Shown here one piece after another: positions 16,744 to 24,594 of a stretch of DNA of 33,206 bases. Every line of letters begins with the position of its first letter. The stretch's first letter is position 1. The notes under the pieces were generated by a model. It was not told where the DNA came from. It saw nothing but the letters and a program-made list of their open reading frames with translations, and ran no database searches. The translations under genes were made by a program, and so were the position numbers. The stretch comes from Clostridia bacterium (lineage in GTDB: Bacteria; Bacillota; Clostridia; Monoglobales; Monoglobaceae). The stretch is from assembly GCA_017546205.1 (NCBI GenBank), contig JAFYXJ010000004.1, positions 1-33,206 of the forward strand. Reading direction: 5' to 3'.

Positions 16744-17808
16744 TTACAAAATCATATCCAGAAGGGCAATTGCCGTTCCTGCTTCCACCACGCTGACTGC
16801 ACGGTGGACAATACAAGGGTCATGTCTTCCCTGCACTGAAAATTCAATGTTTTCCATGGTTTTCAAATTCACAGTTTCCTGCTTTTTACCAATGGACGGC
16901 GTGGGTTTGATTACGACCCGAAACACCAACGGCATCCCATTGGTAATACCGCCGTTAATACCGCCGTTGTGATTGGTTTTGGTACGCACCGTCCGGTCAA
17001 CCACCTCAAATGCATCGTTGGCACAGGAACCTTTCATAGACCCAAGGTTGAACCCGTCGCCGAATTCAATACCTTTGACTGCCGGAATAGAAAACATCAT
17101 AGAAGAAATCCGGCTTTCTACCGAATCAAAAAAGGGGTCCCCAATCCCTGCAGGCAAACCAATCACACCGCATTCCACCATCCCGCCTATGGAATCCTTA
17201 TCTCTTTGTGCGTCCAGAATTTGTTTCTGCATCGACTCTCCTGCTCTGCTATCAAGTACCGGAAATTCCTGGTTTGCAGAAAGCAACAACGTTTCCTTAT
17301 CAAGATTCACCTTGTCAAACGGTGTATCGGCTATCTCGCCAATCTGCGAAATGTGTGCCCCTACAAAAATTCCTTTCTCTTTCAAAATCTGTTTGGCAAC
17401 CGCACCGGCAAAGACCAACGGAGCCGTAATCCGTCCGGAGAAATGCCCTCCTCCACGATAGTCATGGCTTTCCCCGTATTTGCAAAATCCGGTGAAATCC
17501 GCATGTCCGGGACGTAACAGTTCCGGCTGATAATCTTTAGAACGGGTATCTGTATTTTCTATCATCACAGTCAGGGGTGTGCCTGTGGTTTTCCCATCAA
17601 AGAAGCCCGATACAATCTGCACATCATCTTCCTCATTTCTGGGGGTAGATAACGGAGATTTACCCGGTGCCCGACGTGCCATCTCCTGACGGATTTTCTC
17701 AAGATCAAGACTGATTCCGGACGGAACACCGTCAAGGATAATGCCAATAGCCTTACCGTGGGATTCTCCGAAAATACTCAATCGAAATTTGGTTCCCCAA
17801 CTGTTCAT
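16744..17808 (-). CDS. aroC: chorismate synthase
   Basis: This enzyme makes chorismate from 5-enolpyruvylshikimate-3-phosphate using reduced FMN. The 354 residues carry the three family signatures: GESHGKAIGIILDGVPSG at the N-terminus, GHADFTGFCKYGESHDYRGG with the SGRITAP stretch in the middle, and GRHDPCIVHRAVSVVEAGTA at the C-terminus. GGINGGITNG and KPTPSI are also present. The start overlaps the aroA stop by four bases. No flavin reductase gene is linked, so this should be a monofunctional enzyme. Confidence 0.97.
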   Translation of the reverse strand: MNSWGTKFRLSIFGESHGKAIGIILDGVPSGISLDLEKIRQEMARRAPGKSPLSTPRNEEDDVQIVSGFFDGKTTGTPLTVMIENTDTRSKDYQPELLRPGHADFTGFCKYGESHDYRGGGHFSGRITAPLVFAGAVAKQILKEKGIFVGAHISQIGEIADTPFDKVNLDKETLLLSANQEFPVLDSRAGESMQKQILDAQRDKDSIGGMVECGVIGLPAGIGDPFFDSVESRISSMMFSIPAVKGIEFGDGFNLGSMKGSCANDAFEVVDRTVRTKTNHNGGINGGITNGMPLVFRVVIKPTPSIGKKQETVNLKTMENIEFSVQGRHDPCIVHRAVSVVEAGTAIALLDMIL

Positions 17809-19121
17809 AGTTCTTCCTCCGTAATGATATCCTTTCCGCCAAGCAATGTTCTCGGTCCTGTCGAAAGGTTTTGGTAAATTTCAAAAAAATCAGGGTAGGA
17901 TTTTGTCACCGCAGATTTTGCGTCGCAGATGGTAACCGTCCCCTCTGCACGGCACGCCGCAATGGCAGAAGCCATAGCAATCCGATGGTCATTCCAGGAA
18001 GAAACAGTCGTGGATTTTGCCGCCTGTGTTCCCTGAATCCTGAGAAAATCCGCTCCCTCAAAAATATCGATTCCCATCTGTCGAAGTTCTCTTGATGTTG
18101 CCGCCAGACGGTCGCTTTCTTTCATCCGGAGCCTTCCCGCTCCATATATCAGGCTTTCTCCCTGGCAAAAGGCGGCAAGCACCGCCAAAATCGGTACCAA
18201 ATCCGGAATTTCTCTGGCATCTGCCTGAAATCCGTGCATACACGCTGTACGCCGGACTTTCAAAGTACCGTCATGCATGGTTTGTATTTCCGCTCCGGTT
18301 TCCCGAATAATATCCAGTATTTTTTTATCTCCCTGCAAACTGTCAGGATTCAGTCCGGAAACGGCAATGTCACAGCCCAACGCATCTGCCACAAGAAAAA
18401 ATGCCGCCTGAGAATAATCTCCCTCCACGGTATAGTCTTTTGGCTGATATTGCTGGTTCCCCGGAATCACAAAACGCCGGTAGTTGTCGTGATGGATTTT
18501 GATGCCAAAATCCTCAAGCACCTGCAAGGTCAAATCCACATATCCCTTAGATTCCAAAAGAGTGGTCAACTGAATCTCACTCTCCCCCTCAAGGAGGGGA
18601 AGTGCATACAAAAGTCCGGTAATAAACTGAGAGCTGACATTGCCAGGCAAACGAAATAATCCCGATTGCAAGGTACCGAAAATGTCAATAGAATCTTCAT
18701 TACTAATATAAGAAATCCCTTTTTGCGTAAATAAATCCTGATAGGGTTTTTGGGGACGCTGCATCAGTCTTCCCTGTCCGGTCAGGTGTACCTTTTTCCC
18801 CATCAGCAAGGAAAGCGGCATTAAAAAACGCAATGTGGAACCACTTTCTCCACAGTCCAAGGTCAGGGTATCCGGCAAAGTCTTTCTCCGTTTCCCTGTA
18901 AAATAAACATCTTTCTTTTCTTCCTCTGCATGAACCTCTACGCCCAAGGCATTCAGGCAAGCAAGGGTTGCGCAAATATCCTTGCTCATTGCCACATTGT
19001 GAATGCGGCATGGTTTTCCCGAAAGTGCCGCAGCAATCATCGTCCGATGGGCAACACTTTTTGAGGGCGGAACCTGAACCGTCCCCCGAAGCATATTGGG
19101 TTCAATGCGAATCATATCCAT
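17805..19121 (-). CDS. aroA: 3-phosphoshikimate 1-carboxyvinyltransferase (EPSP synthase)
   Basis: This enzyme transfers the enolpyruvyl group of PEP to shikimate-3-phosphate. The 438 residues include PPSKSVAHRTMIAAAL, LDCGESGSTLRFL, NVSSQFITGLLYALPL (substrate Ser-Ser-Gln), GDYSQAAFF, RMKESDRLAA and SWNDHRIAMASAIAA. The start is ATG 19121 with AAAGGAG upstream, and the gene overlaps the aroB end by ten bases. I did not assign a glyphosate-sensitivity class because the diagnostic motifs cannot be aligned reliably by eye. Confidence 0.96.
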   Translation of the reverse strand: MDMIRIEPNMLRGTVQVPPSKSVAHRTMIAAALSGKPCRIHNVAMSKDICATLACLNALGVEVHAEEEKKDVYFTGKRRKTLPDTLTLDCGESGSTLRFLMPLSLLMGKKVHLTGQGRLMQRPQKPYQDLFTQKGISYISNEDSIDIFGTLQSGLFRLPGNVSSQFITGLLYALPLLEGESEIQLTTLLESKGYVDLTLQVLEDFGIKIHHDNYRRFVIPGNQQYQPKDYTVEGDYSQAAFFLVADALGCDIAVSGLNPDSLQGDKKILDIIRETGAEIQTMHDGTLKVRRTACMHGFQADAREIPDLVPILAVLAAFCQGESLIYGAGRLRMKESDRLAATSRELRQMGIDIFEGADFLRIQGTQAAKSTTVSSWNDHRIAMASAIAACRAEGTVTICDAKSAVTKSYPDFFEIYQNLSTGPRTLLGGKDIITEEEL

Positions 19122-20164
19122 AAGTTACTCCTTTGTGTTTTCACAAGTCTGGCTTTTCCCAGTTCCTCAAGCAAAACCAAATGCAAAATGTTGCCTTGTC
19201 CTTTTTTATCTACTTGGATGGCATCTTCCATCGCCTCTTTGGTCATGGGAATCCGGGTTGGCAGCCCATACTGTTTCAACAGTTCTTCCAGACGTGACGC
19301 CGTTCCTTTTTGGGTAATACCCTGACGTTCTCCGTGCTCTGCCGCAATCACCATGCCTGCTGCAACACCCTCGCCGTGGGTATAGGTTTCATAATGATAC
19401 TGTTTTTCAATGGCATGTCCGAATGTATGCCCGAAATTGAGTAGCATCCGCTCCCCGTTGTCCAATTCATCCCGTTCCACAACCTGACGTTTACAATCAC
19501 AACAAGTATAAACGATTTCCTCAATTTTTGCAAACAATTCTTTTTTTTCAGTTATCTGTGTCAGGGTATCCAGCAAATCCTTTCTGAAAATCGCTCCATA
19601 CTTGATGACCTCTGCCATTCCGTCTGCCAACACTCTCTCCGAAAGTGTTATTAAACAATCGGTATCAATCAGCACCATCTTGGGTTGGTAAAAAGCACCC
19701 ACAAGATTTTTCCCCTTGGGAAGATTGATGGCAACCTTCCCTCCCACAGAAGAATCCACCTGAGCGAGTAAGGTTGTTGGAATCTGAACATAAGGAATGC
19801 CCCGAAACAGTGTTGCTGCCGCATACCCTGTAAGGTCTCCTACCACGCCGCCTCCAAGGGCGACGACCAGATCTCCCCGTGTGATACCAAAGGAAAGCAT
19901 CTCCTCATACAGGCGAAACAGTTGCTCTTTGCATTTACTGCTTTCCCCTGCAGGGATCACAATCTCACACACCTGAAACCCTGCAACGGTTAGGGACTCC
20001 CGAAGCCGATTCATATACAAAGGTCCTACATTCGAATCGGTAACCACCGCAATCTTCTCTCCCTGAAACACAGTTTTGATGAACTCCCCACCACGGTCGA
20101 GAATTCCTTTCTCTATATGGATATCATACTCCCTTTCGGGAATGGTTACATGCAATGTTTTCAT
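19112..20164 (-). CDS. aroB: 3-dehydroquinate synthase
   Basis: This NAD- and metal-dependent enzyme cyclises DAHP to 3-dehydroquinate. The 350 residues show ALGGGVVGDLTGYAAATLFRG, IPTTLLAQVDSSVGGKVAIN, KNLVGAFYQPKMVLID and the metal-binding LNFGHTFGHAIE and THGEGVAAGM. The start overlaps the tyrA stop by four bases. Confidence 0.97.
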   Translation of the reverse strand: MKTLHVTIPEREYDIHIEKGILDRGGEFIKTVFQGEKIAVVTDSNVGPLYMNRLRESLTVAGFQVCEIVIPAGESSKCKEQLFRLYEEMLSFGITRGDLVVALGGGVVGDLTGYAAATLFRGIPYVQIPTTLLAQVDSSVGGKVAINLPKGKNLVGAFYQPKMVLIDTDCLITLSERVLADGMAEVIKYGAIFRKDLLDTLTQITEKKELFAKIEEIVYTCCDCKRQVVERDELDNGERMLLNFGHTFGHAIEKQYHYETYTHGEGVAAGMVIAAEHGERQGITQKGTASRLEELLKQYGLPTRIPMTKEAMEDAIQVDKKGQGNILHLVLLEELGKARLVKTQRSNLWI

Positions 20165-21048
20165 TTTTCCACCTCATGATTTCCCCACGGTTCGGGTTCT
20201 TTTTCCTGCATATACAACTTATTCTTCCGCACTTGTGCCAGAAGTTGTTCTAAGGATGTTCCATCCTTTTCTTTTAGTGCCTCAAAAATCCGGTTGAGAC
20301 TTTCCATATACCGCTGTATCTCCTTTAAAGTATTCTCCCGATTGGATAAAAAGAGTTCCGTCCACAGTTTGGGGTTGATATTGGCAATGCGGGTACAGTC
20401 CCGAAACGCCCCTGCGGTATAAGCACGATTCATATCCGAATGGAAATCCAGACAGAGTGCCGATGCAGCAATATGCATCAGGTCGCTGGTGTAAGCAATC
20501 ACGCTGTCATGTTCCTGATAGGATGCAACCGCAATGCGTGTTGCACCGATGTATTCCGCCATTTCCCGAACCAACGCAATGCTTTCCGGTCTGGCATCTT
20601 TTGACGGCGTTACAATAAATCCGGTCATCCAGAAAAGTTCCGGTGTGGCATTTAGAAACCCTTCGGTTTCTTTTCCTGCCATAGGGTGTCCTCCCACATA
20701 GTCCACGCCCGGCGGTAACAACCTCTCCAGTTTTTGTGCAAGTTCGGTTTTGATGCCGCACACATCCGAAACAACGGTTCCCGCTTTGAAATATCTGCAG
20801 GTTTCTTCCACCAAACGGGGAATGGTATTGGGATAAGTGCAAAAAACTACCAAATCCGCATCCTTCACCGCATCTTCTGCCCGGGTATACGCTTTGCTGA
20901 CCGCACCTTGTTTTTCCGCTTCGGCACAAATTTGAGGATTGATGTCACAGCCTACCACAACTCCGCTTCGGAATCCTCTTAGTGCGTACGCCAAAGAACC
21001 TCCAATCATACCCAAACCGATCACCGCTGTCTTAAAACCGCCGTCCAT
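20161..21048 (-). CDS. tyrA: prephenate dehydrogenase
   Basis: This enzyme oxidises prephenate to 4-hydroxyphenylpyruvate, the precursor of tyrosine. The 295 residues have an N-terminal Rossmann site (AVIGLGMIGGSLAYALRG), VFCTYPN, VSDVCGIKTE, the active-site region GGHPMAGKETEGF and EHDSVIAYTSDLMHIAASAL. There is no fused chorismate mutase or ACT domain. ATG 21048 is preferred because GGAGG lies eight bases upstream; a GTG at 21051, directly after the aroF stop, is also possible. The gene lies between aroF and aroB. Confidence 0.94.
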   Translation of the reverse strand: MDGGFKTAVIGLGMIGGSLAYALRGFRSGVVVGCDINPQICAEAEKQGAVSKAYTRAEDAVKDADLVVFCTYPNTIPRLVEETCRYFKAGTVVSDVCGIKTELAQKLERLLPPGVDYVGGHPMAGKETEGFLNATPELFWMTGFIVTPSKDARPESIALVREMAEYIGATRIAVASYQEHDSVIAYTSDLMHIAASALCLDFHSDMNRAYTAGAFRDCTRIANINPKLWTELFLSNRENTLKEIQRYMESLNRIFEALKEKDGTSLEQLLAQVRKNKLYMQEKEPEPWGNHEVEK

Positions 21049-21051
21049 CAC

Positions 21052-22068
21052 CTATACCTCCAGACCAAGTCCTGCCCCTACATTCTTCATCTTTTGCATC
21101 AGGCTTTCAAACTGAGGTAAATTCAAAGACTGTGCACCATCGCACAACGCTTTTTCAGGACAGTTATGCACCTCAATGATTACCCCGTCTGCACCTACCG
21201 CCATAGCCGCAAGAGACAGCGGTTCAACCATCCAGCTCATACCTGCGGAATGAGACGGGTCTACAACCACCGGAAGATGGCTCAGTCGTTTCACCGCAGG
21301 AATGGCGCTTAAATCCAATGTGTTTCTGGTGTAGGTTTCAAAGGTACGGATACCCCGTTCACACAGAATGACATTGGGGTTTCCCCCTGCCAGAATGTAT
21401 TCTGCTGACATCAGCCATTCCTCAATAGTAGAGGAAAGTCCTCTTTTTAAAAGAATGGGTTTGGTGCATTTTCCCAATTCTTTCAAAAGGTCAAAGTTCT
21501 GCATATTTCTTGCTCCAACCTGAATAATATCCACCTTTTCTTCAAAGGTTTCCACCAGATTGGGAGACATAATCTCGGTCACAATGGGAAGTCCGCTTGC
21601 CTCTTTGGCTTCGTTCAGAAGTTCCAATCCCTGAAGTTCCAGCCCCTGAAACGAGTATGGGGATGTTCTGGGTTTGTATGCACCGCCTCGCAGGATTTTT
21701 GCTCCGCTTGCTTTGACTCCGTTTGCCACCTGAATAATCTGTTCCTCCGTTTCCACAGAACAAGGGCCTGCAATCACAGTAAACGTATTTTCTTTTCCGA
21801 TTTCTGCATCGCCCACTTTCACGATGGTTTTATCAGGATGAAATTTACTGCTTGCCTTTTTAAAAGGCTCTGCAATCCGCATGACTCTGTCTACATGAAC
21901 GTTCAGCATCATGGTGTCCGGGTCAATCAGTCTGGTGTCTCCCAAAAGTCCCAGAACTGTACAATCCACACCCTGATTCACCATAACATCCAATCCCATA
22001 TCTTTGATATAGGATATCATTTTCTCCACATGTTCCTGAGATGTACCCGGTTTCATAATTACTACCAT
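21052..22068 (-). CDS. aroF: 3-deoxy-7-phosphoheptulonate (DAHP) synthase
   Basis: This enzyme condenses PEP with erythrose-4-phosphate, the entry step of the shikimate pathway. ATG 22068 gives 338 residues starting MVVIMKPGTS. This matches type I-beta DAHP synthases of the Thermotoga/Firmicutes kind, which carry a ferredoxin-like N-terminal regulatory domain (about 1-70) before the barrel. Barrel motifs are AGPCSVET, GGAYKPRTSPYSFQG, LLKRGLSSTIEEW, NPNVILCERGIRTFE and DPSHSAG. A longer reading from GTG 22173 would run through the terminator hairpin and is not the real start; GGAG lies nine bases before ATG 22068. Expression is probably set by the attenuator in its leader. It is the first structural gene of the nine-gene operon. 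Confidence 0.95.
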   Translation of the reverse strand: MVVIMKPGTSQEHVEKMISYIKDMGLDVMVNQGVDCTVLGLLGDTRLIDPDTMMLNVHVDRVMRIAEPFKKASSKFHPDKTIVKVGDAEIGKENTFTVIAGPCSVETEEQIIQVANGVKASGAKILRGGAYKPRTSPYSFQGLELQGLELLNEAKEASGLPIVTEIMSPNLVETFEEKVDIIQVGARNMQNFDLLKELGKCTKPILLKRGLSSTIEEWLMSAEYILAGGNPNVILCERGIRTFETYTRNTLDLSAIPAVKRLSHLPVVVDPSHSAGMSWMVEPLSLAAMAVGADGVIIEVHNCPEKALCDGAQSLNLPQFESLMQKMKNVGAGLGLEV

Positions 22069-22106
22069 ACTTTTTTGCTCCAATCTCCCTGATAGGGTTT
22101 TATTTA

Positions 22107-22138
22107 ACAAAAAAGGACAGGTTCTTGCGAACCTGTCC
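22107..22138 (-). terminator. attenuator terminator before aroF
   Basis: On the minus strand a perfect 10-bp stem (GGACAGGTTC and GAACCTGTCC) is closed by the GNRA-type loop GCAA and followed by six Ts. It lies between the leader peptide gene and aroF and is not preceded by any other structural gene, so its natural role is conditional termination of the aro operon. Confidence 0.85.
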
Positions 22139-22193
22139 CATAATGTACAAAAATGATAGGGAAAATCATCCACTCATCCGAGTGCAGGTTCAC
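22127..22193 (-). promoter_or_regulatory. predicted antiterminator pairing in the aro leader
   Basis: The leader RNA segment GTGAACCTG (22193 to 22185) can pair with CAGGTTCGC (22135 to 22127), giving nine pairs with one U-G. This would take away the 5' arm and loop of the terminator stem. The word GAACCTG is present both here and in the terminator's 3' arm, so the two structures exclude each other. The upstream segment lies inside codons 37-40 of the leader peptide, where a ribosome at the stop codon would cover it. A small competing hairpin (CACTC and GAGTG) spans the stop codon. Confidence 0.65.
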
Positions 22194-22302
22194 AGAATAT
22201 TTGAGATTTTGCATAGCCAAAATAACCGTAGCTAAAAAAGCTAAAGCTGATAAAGTAGAAGAAATATGCAGTTGTCATTGCGATTTTCTTCAAACAATCC
22301 AT
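22174..22302 (-). CDS. Phe/Tyr-rich leader peptide of the aro operon
   Basis: A 42-codon ORF runs from ATG 22300-22302 to TGA 22174-22176, with AAAGG upstream and a promoter at 22337-22364. Residues 13-30 read YFFYFISFSFFSYGYFGY: seven Phe and five Tyr in 18 codons, with no Trp. A further Phe is at position 36. Such enrichment directly before an intrinsic terminator and the DAHP synthase gene is the signature of translation-coupled attenuation, as in the enterobacterial pheA leader. Ribosomes stalled in the aromatic run (22213-22266) would leave the antiterminator segment free. Ribosomes that reach the stop codon would mask it and let the terminator form. The peptide itself need not have a function. 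Confidence 0.8.
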   Translation of the reverse strand: MDCLKKIAMTTAYFFYFISFSFFSYGYFGYAKSQIFCEPALG

Positions 22303-22336
22303 GACCGTTTCCCTTTCTCAAATAAATTTAATGATT

Positions 22337-22364
22337 ATTATAGCATATTTTTTTCAAATTGCAA
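22337..22364 (-). promoter_or_regulatory. promoter of the aro operon
   Basis: A minus-strand -35 TTGCAA (22359-22364) and -10 TATAAT (22337-22342) are 16 bases apart, with TGC directly before the -10 (an extended -10). It lies 35 bases upstream of the leader peptide ATG. Confidence 0.7.
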
Positions 22365-22378
22365 GTATTTTTTGTAAA

Positions 22379-23005
22379 TTATTTCAAACAAAAGTATTCC
22401 TGCATCACCAAAAGCGCGTCTTCTGCAATCATACATTCTCCGTATTCATTGAGTTTTCCGTGCATATAGCGGTTGTGAACCACCGAGGAAGAAAACTCAC
22501 AAAGACGCAACCGTATCTCCTCCACGGGGCAGGTTTCTTCCGGTACAAGATAGAGATAATATCTATCATCCATCCGATAAAGCATACTTTCTCCCTTAAA
22601 GATATCCATAATCTGCTCCGACGCCGAAACCACCGTCTCAAAGTCAGAGAACCGATACAATTCTCTATTTTCTGCTTTTTTGCAAAGGGTCAGTCGGCTA
22701 TGCTTGATTTTGCCGGAATAACTGCATGCAGAGATGGCTTCCTTAAGTGCCTGCTGGGTTTGCACGCGGGTAATCAGCATCCCAAAACCGGAATCTTCCT
22801 CGCTTTTCACCGCCTCTACAAAGAGTTTGGCACCCTGAACGGAGAAATCCGCATTTTCTTCTGCAAGGCGTAAGGCAATCCGGAAAATCCGCTGTGCCTC
22901 GGGGGTGTTTTCAGCAATGCTCTTAAACGAAAGATTCCACGCTTTTGCTTCTGATTCTTCAATCATAACTTTGATTTTGTCATCGGCAACTTTTTCAATC
23001 CGCAC
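22379..23005 (-). CDS. mecA: MecA-family adaptor protein
   Basis: The 208-residue product resembles MecA/YpbH, adaptors that deliver substrates to the ClpC-ClpP protease and in Bacillus restrain competence. The N-terminal part (MRIEKVADDKIKVMI, then SFKSIAENTPEAQRIFRIAL) matches the MecA substrate-binding domain. The C-terminal part (YRFSDFETVVSASEQI and MLYRMDDRYYLYL) matches the ClpC-binding ferredoxin-like domain, separated by a short charged linker. The start is GTG 23003-23005 with AGGAGG seven bases upstream. It is a single-gene unit between the aro leader and the 6S-like RNA. Substrates are unknown. Confidence 0.8.
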   Translation of the reverse strand: MRIEKVADDKIKVMIEESEAKAWNLSFKSIAENTPEAQRIFRIALRLAEENADFSVQGAKLFVEAVKSEEDSGFGMLITRVQTQQALKEAISACSYSGKIKHSRLTLCKKAENRELYRFSDFETVVSASEQIMDIFKGESMLYRMDDRYYLYLVPEETCPVEEIRLRLCEFSSSVVHNRYMHGKLNEYGECMIAEDALLVMQEYFCLK

Positions 23006-23039
23006 CCAAACGCCTCCTTTTTATATGCTTTATAGTTTT

Positions 23040-23067
23040 ATTATAGCGTTAAGTTTTCTGTTTGCAA
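23040..23067 (-). promoter_or_regulatory. promoter of mecA
   Basis: A minus-strand TTGCAA (23062-23067), a 16-base spacer and TATAAT (23040-23045) precede mecA. Boxes, spacing and the GCTATAATAA context are nearly the same as in the aro promoter. Confidence 0.65.
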
Positions 23068-23171
23068 CAAAAAAACAGGAAAATAACAAATTGTAAATTC
23101 CCTGTAAATCTCCGGAAAACTGTTGTAACAAAACAGAAAACTTTGCAATCATTTTTTCATATAATATCCAC

Positions 23172-23200
23172 TTGTTTTTTTCCATGGTTCGTGTTATACT
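23172..23200 (+). promoter_or_regulatory. promoter of the 6S-like RNA
   Basis: A plus-strand TTGTTT (23172-23177) and TATACT (23195-23200) are separated by 17 bases. Transcription is predicted to start near 23207. Confidence 0.65.
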
Positions 23201-23206
23201 AACGAT

Positions 23207-23415
23207 AGAAAAAATCCCTGCTTTGTTTGTGCATAAGGTTATAATGTAAAACCAACACTTTTACAAAGGGAGCTTGTCTCCGAAAGCGGCGCACATGCCT
23301 CATGCGTTTTTACGCATCCAGTGGACTTGTAAAGTTTTCGGGCGTTTTCCCACCTGGGTTCCAGGTTTTTACTTGGCCTTTTTGTACGGCACGGTGGGGT
23401 TTTTCTGTTTTTTTG
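23207..23415 (+). ncRNA. ssrS: probable 6S RNA
   Basis: A promoter is followed by about 200 bases with no gene that fold as one long interrupted hairpin. The closing stem pairs 23207-23218 with 23396-23406. Inner pairing joins 23250-23259 (ACTTTTACAA) with the TTGTAAAGT near 23326-23334. A terminal hairpin (ATGCGT, ACGCAT) sits almost exactly at the midpoint (23302-23317). The 3' side of the central open region carries a small hairpin (ACCTGG, CCAGGT near 23352-23366), as in known 6S RNAs. The 3' closing stem runs into a T-run that can end transcription. 6S RNA binds the housekeeping RNA polymerase by mimicking an open promoter. The call rests on architecture, length and a promoter, not on a sequence match. 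Confidence 0.6.
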
Positions 23416-23444
23416 GATTGTTACAAAAATGTTACAAAAAGTGC

Positions 23445-23473
23445 TTGACAAATTCTGCGATTTAAGATACCAT
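23445..23473 (+). promoter_or_regulatory. promoter of rsmD-coaD
   Basis: A plus-strand TTGACA (23445-23450) and TACCAT (23468-23473) are separated by 17 bases. It lies after the 6S-like RNA and 65 bases before the rsmD start. Confidence 0.6.
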
Positions 23474-23537
23474 ATAAGTACTTGTTTTGGACAAGCATAC
23501 TATGCCATATTGGATGGCTTTTATTGGAGGATTTCAC

Positions 23538-24074
23538 TTGCGGGTTATTTCCGGTTTACGCAGAGGGTTAAAGTTAAAAGCCCCCGAAGGATTGGGCACA
23601 CGGCCTACCACAGATCGGGTAAAAGAATCCTTGTTTAATTTAATCCAATTTTATTTTCCGTCCGATAAGGTTCTGGATTTATTTGCCGGAAGCGGTGCCC
23701 TTGGCATCGAAGCACTGAGTCGTGGCGCAAGCCATTGTATTTTTGTGGATGCCGAACGTTCCGCCATATCTCTGGTACAGGAAAATCTGCGGTCTGCCCG
23801 TTTTCAGGATCAGGCAACGGTCTTACAACAGACAGCAGAAACTTTTCTTTCTTCCACCAAAGAAACATTTTCTGTTATTTTTCTGGATCCCCCTTATAAT
23901 AAAGGATATCTTGCTCCGGTACTGAATTTGATTCAGGAACGGCAGATTTTGCAAAACGACGGAATTATCGTGGTAGAAACGGAACGAGGCGGAGAACCTG
24001 TCCCCCAAGCCGGATTTTCAGTCAAAAAATCAGTTGCTTACGGCAAAACCGTAATTACTATTTTAACTAGGTGA
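23538..24074 (+). CDS. rsmD: 16S rRNA (guanine-N2)-methyltransferase RsmD
   Basis: This enzyme methylates G966 (E. coli numbering) of 16S rRNA using SAM. The chosen start is TTG 23538 with GGAGG seven bases upstream. This gives 178 residues beginning [10 protein letters not shown], the normal family start; a longer reading from ATG 23487 adds 17 unrelated residues. Motifs are [13 protein letters not shown], the SAM site [18 protein letters not shown] and the catalytic LDPPYNKGY. It is followed by coaD four bases later, a common gene order in Firmicutes. Confidence 0.93.
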   Translation: MRVISGLRRGLKLKAPEGLGTRPTTDRVKESLFNLIQFYFPSDKVLDLFAGSGALGIEALSRGASHCIFVDAERSAISLVQENLRSARFQDQATVLQQTAETFLSSTKETFSVIFLDPPYNKGYLAPVLNLIQERQILQNDGIIVVETERGGEPVPQAGFSVKKSVAYGKTVITILTR

Positions 24075-24078
24075 ACCT

Positions 24079-24558
24079 ATGAAAACAGTTGTATATCCCG
24101 GCAGTTTTGACCCTTGCACCAACGGACATCTGGACATCATTGCCCGTGCGGCAAAGCTTGCTGATAAAGTAATCGTGGCAGTTCTGGTCAACAGCAGCAA
24201 AACCCCTCTGTTTACCGCAGAAGAACGGGTTGCTCTTTTGAAAACTGCAGTTTCTGCTTATGACAATGTTGAGGTGCAGGCGTTTTCAGGGTTGCTGGTG
24301 GATTTCATGAAAATGGTGGATTCCACGGTGATTATCAAAGGCATCCGTGCAGTATCTGACTTTGAGTATGAGTTCCAGATGGCATTGACCAACCACACCT
24401 TGTTCCCGGAGATTGAAACGCTGTTTATTCCCAGCGGTAAGGACTATATGTTCTTAAGTTCCAGCATTGTCAAGGAAATTGCCAAATATGGCGGTTCTCT
24501 TGAGGGGTTAGTCCCCGATGCATTAATTCCTGTTATAAATAAGCGGTGCCATCCTTAA
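24079..24558 (+). CDS. coaD: phosphopantetheine adenylyltransferase
   Basis: This enzyme transfers AMP from ATP to 4'-phosphopantetheine, the penultimate step of coenzyme A synthesis. The 159 residues have the nucleotidyltransferase signature [14 protein letters not shown] at the N-terminus, [17 protein letters not shown] in the middle, and the ATP-binding SSSIVKEIA near the C-terminus. The length is typical. AGGTGA overlaps the end of rsmD and serves as its binding site. Confidence 0.97.
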   Translation: MKTVVYPGSFDPCTNGHLDIIARAAKLADKVIVAVLVNSSKTPLFTAEERVALLKTAVSAYDNVEVQAFSGLLVDFMKMVDSTVIIKGIRAVSDFEYEFQMALTNHTLFPEIETLFIPSGKDYMFLSSSIVKEIAKYGGSLEGLVPDALIPVINKRCHP

Positions 24559-24594
24559 CCGCTATACCAATACATTTTTTAGGAGGTACTTAAA

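Noticed and set aside
16969..17517. 182- and 162-codon plus-strand ORFs opposite aroC
   Set aside because: Both lie within the highly conserved aroC gene on the other strand, with no start signal or known domain.
17805..19121. Assignment of EPSP synthase to glyphosate class I or II
   Set aside because: The diagnostic motifs could not be aligned with confidence by eye.
22069..22173. N-terminal extension of DAHP synthase from GTG 22173
   Set aside because: The extension runs through the terminator hairpin, has no binding site of its own, does not resemble the family N-terminus, and ATG 22068 has a GGAG site and the expected MVVIMKPG start.
23487..23537. Upstream ATG start for rsmD
   Set aside because: The added 17 residues are not family-like. 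GGAGG sits at the right distance before TTG 23538, and the family begins with RVISG.
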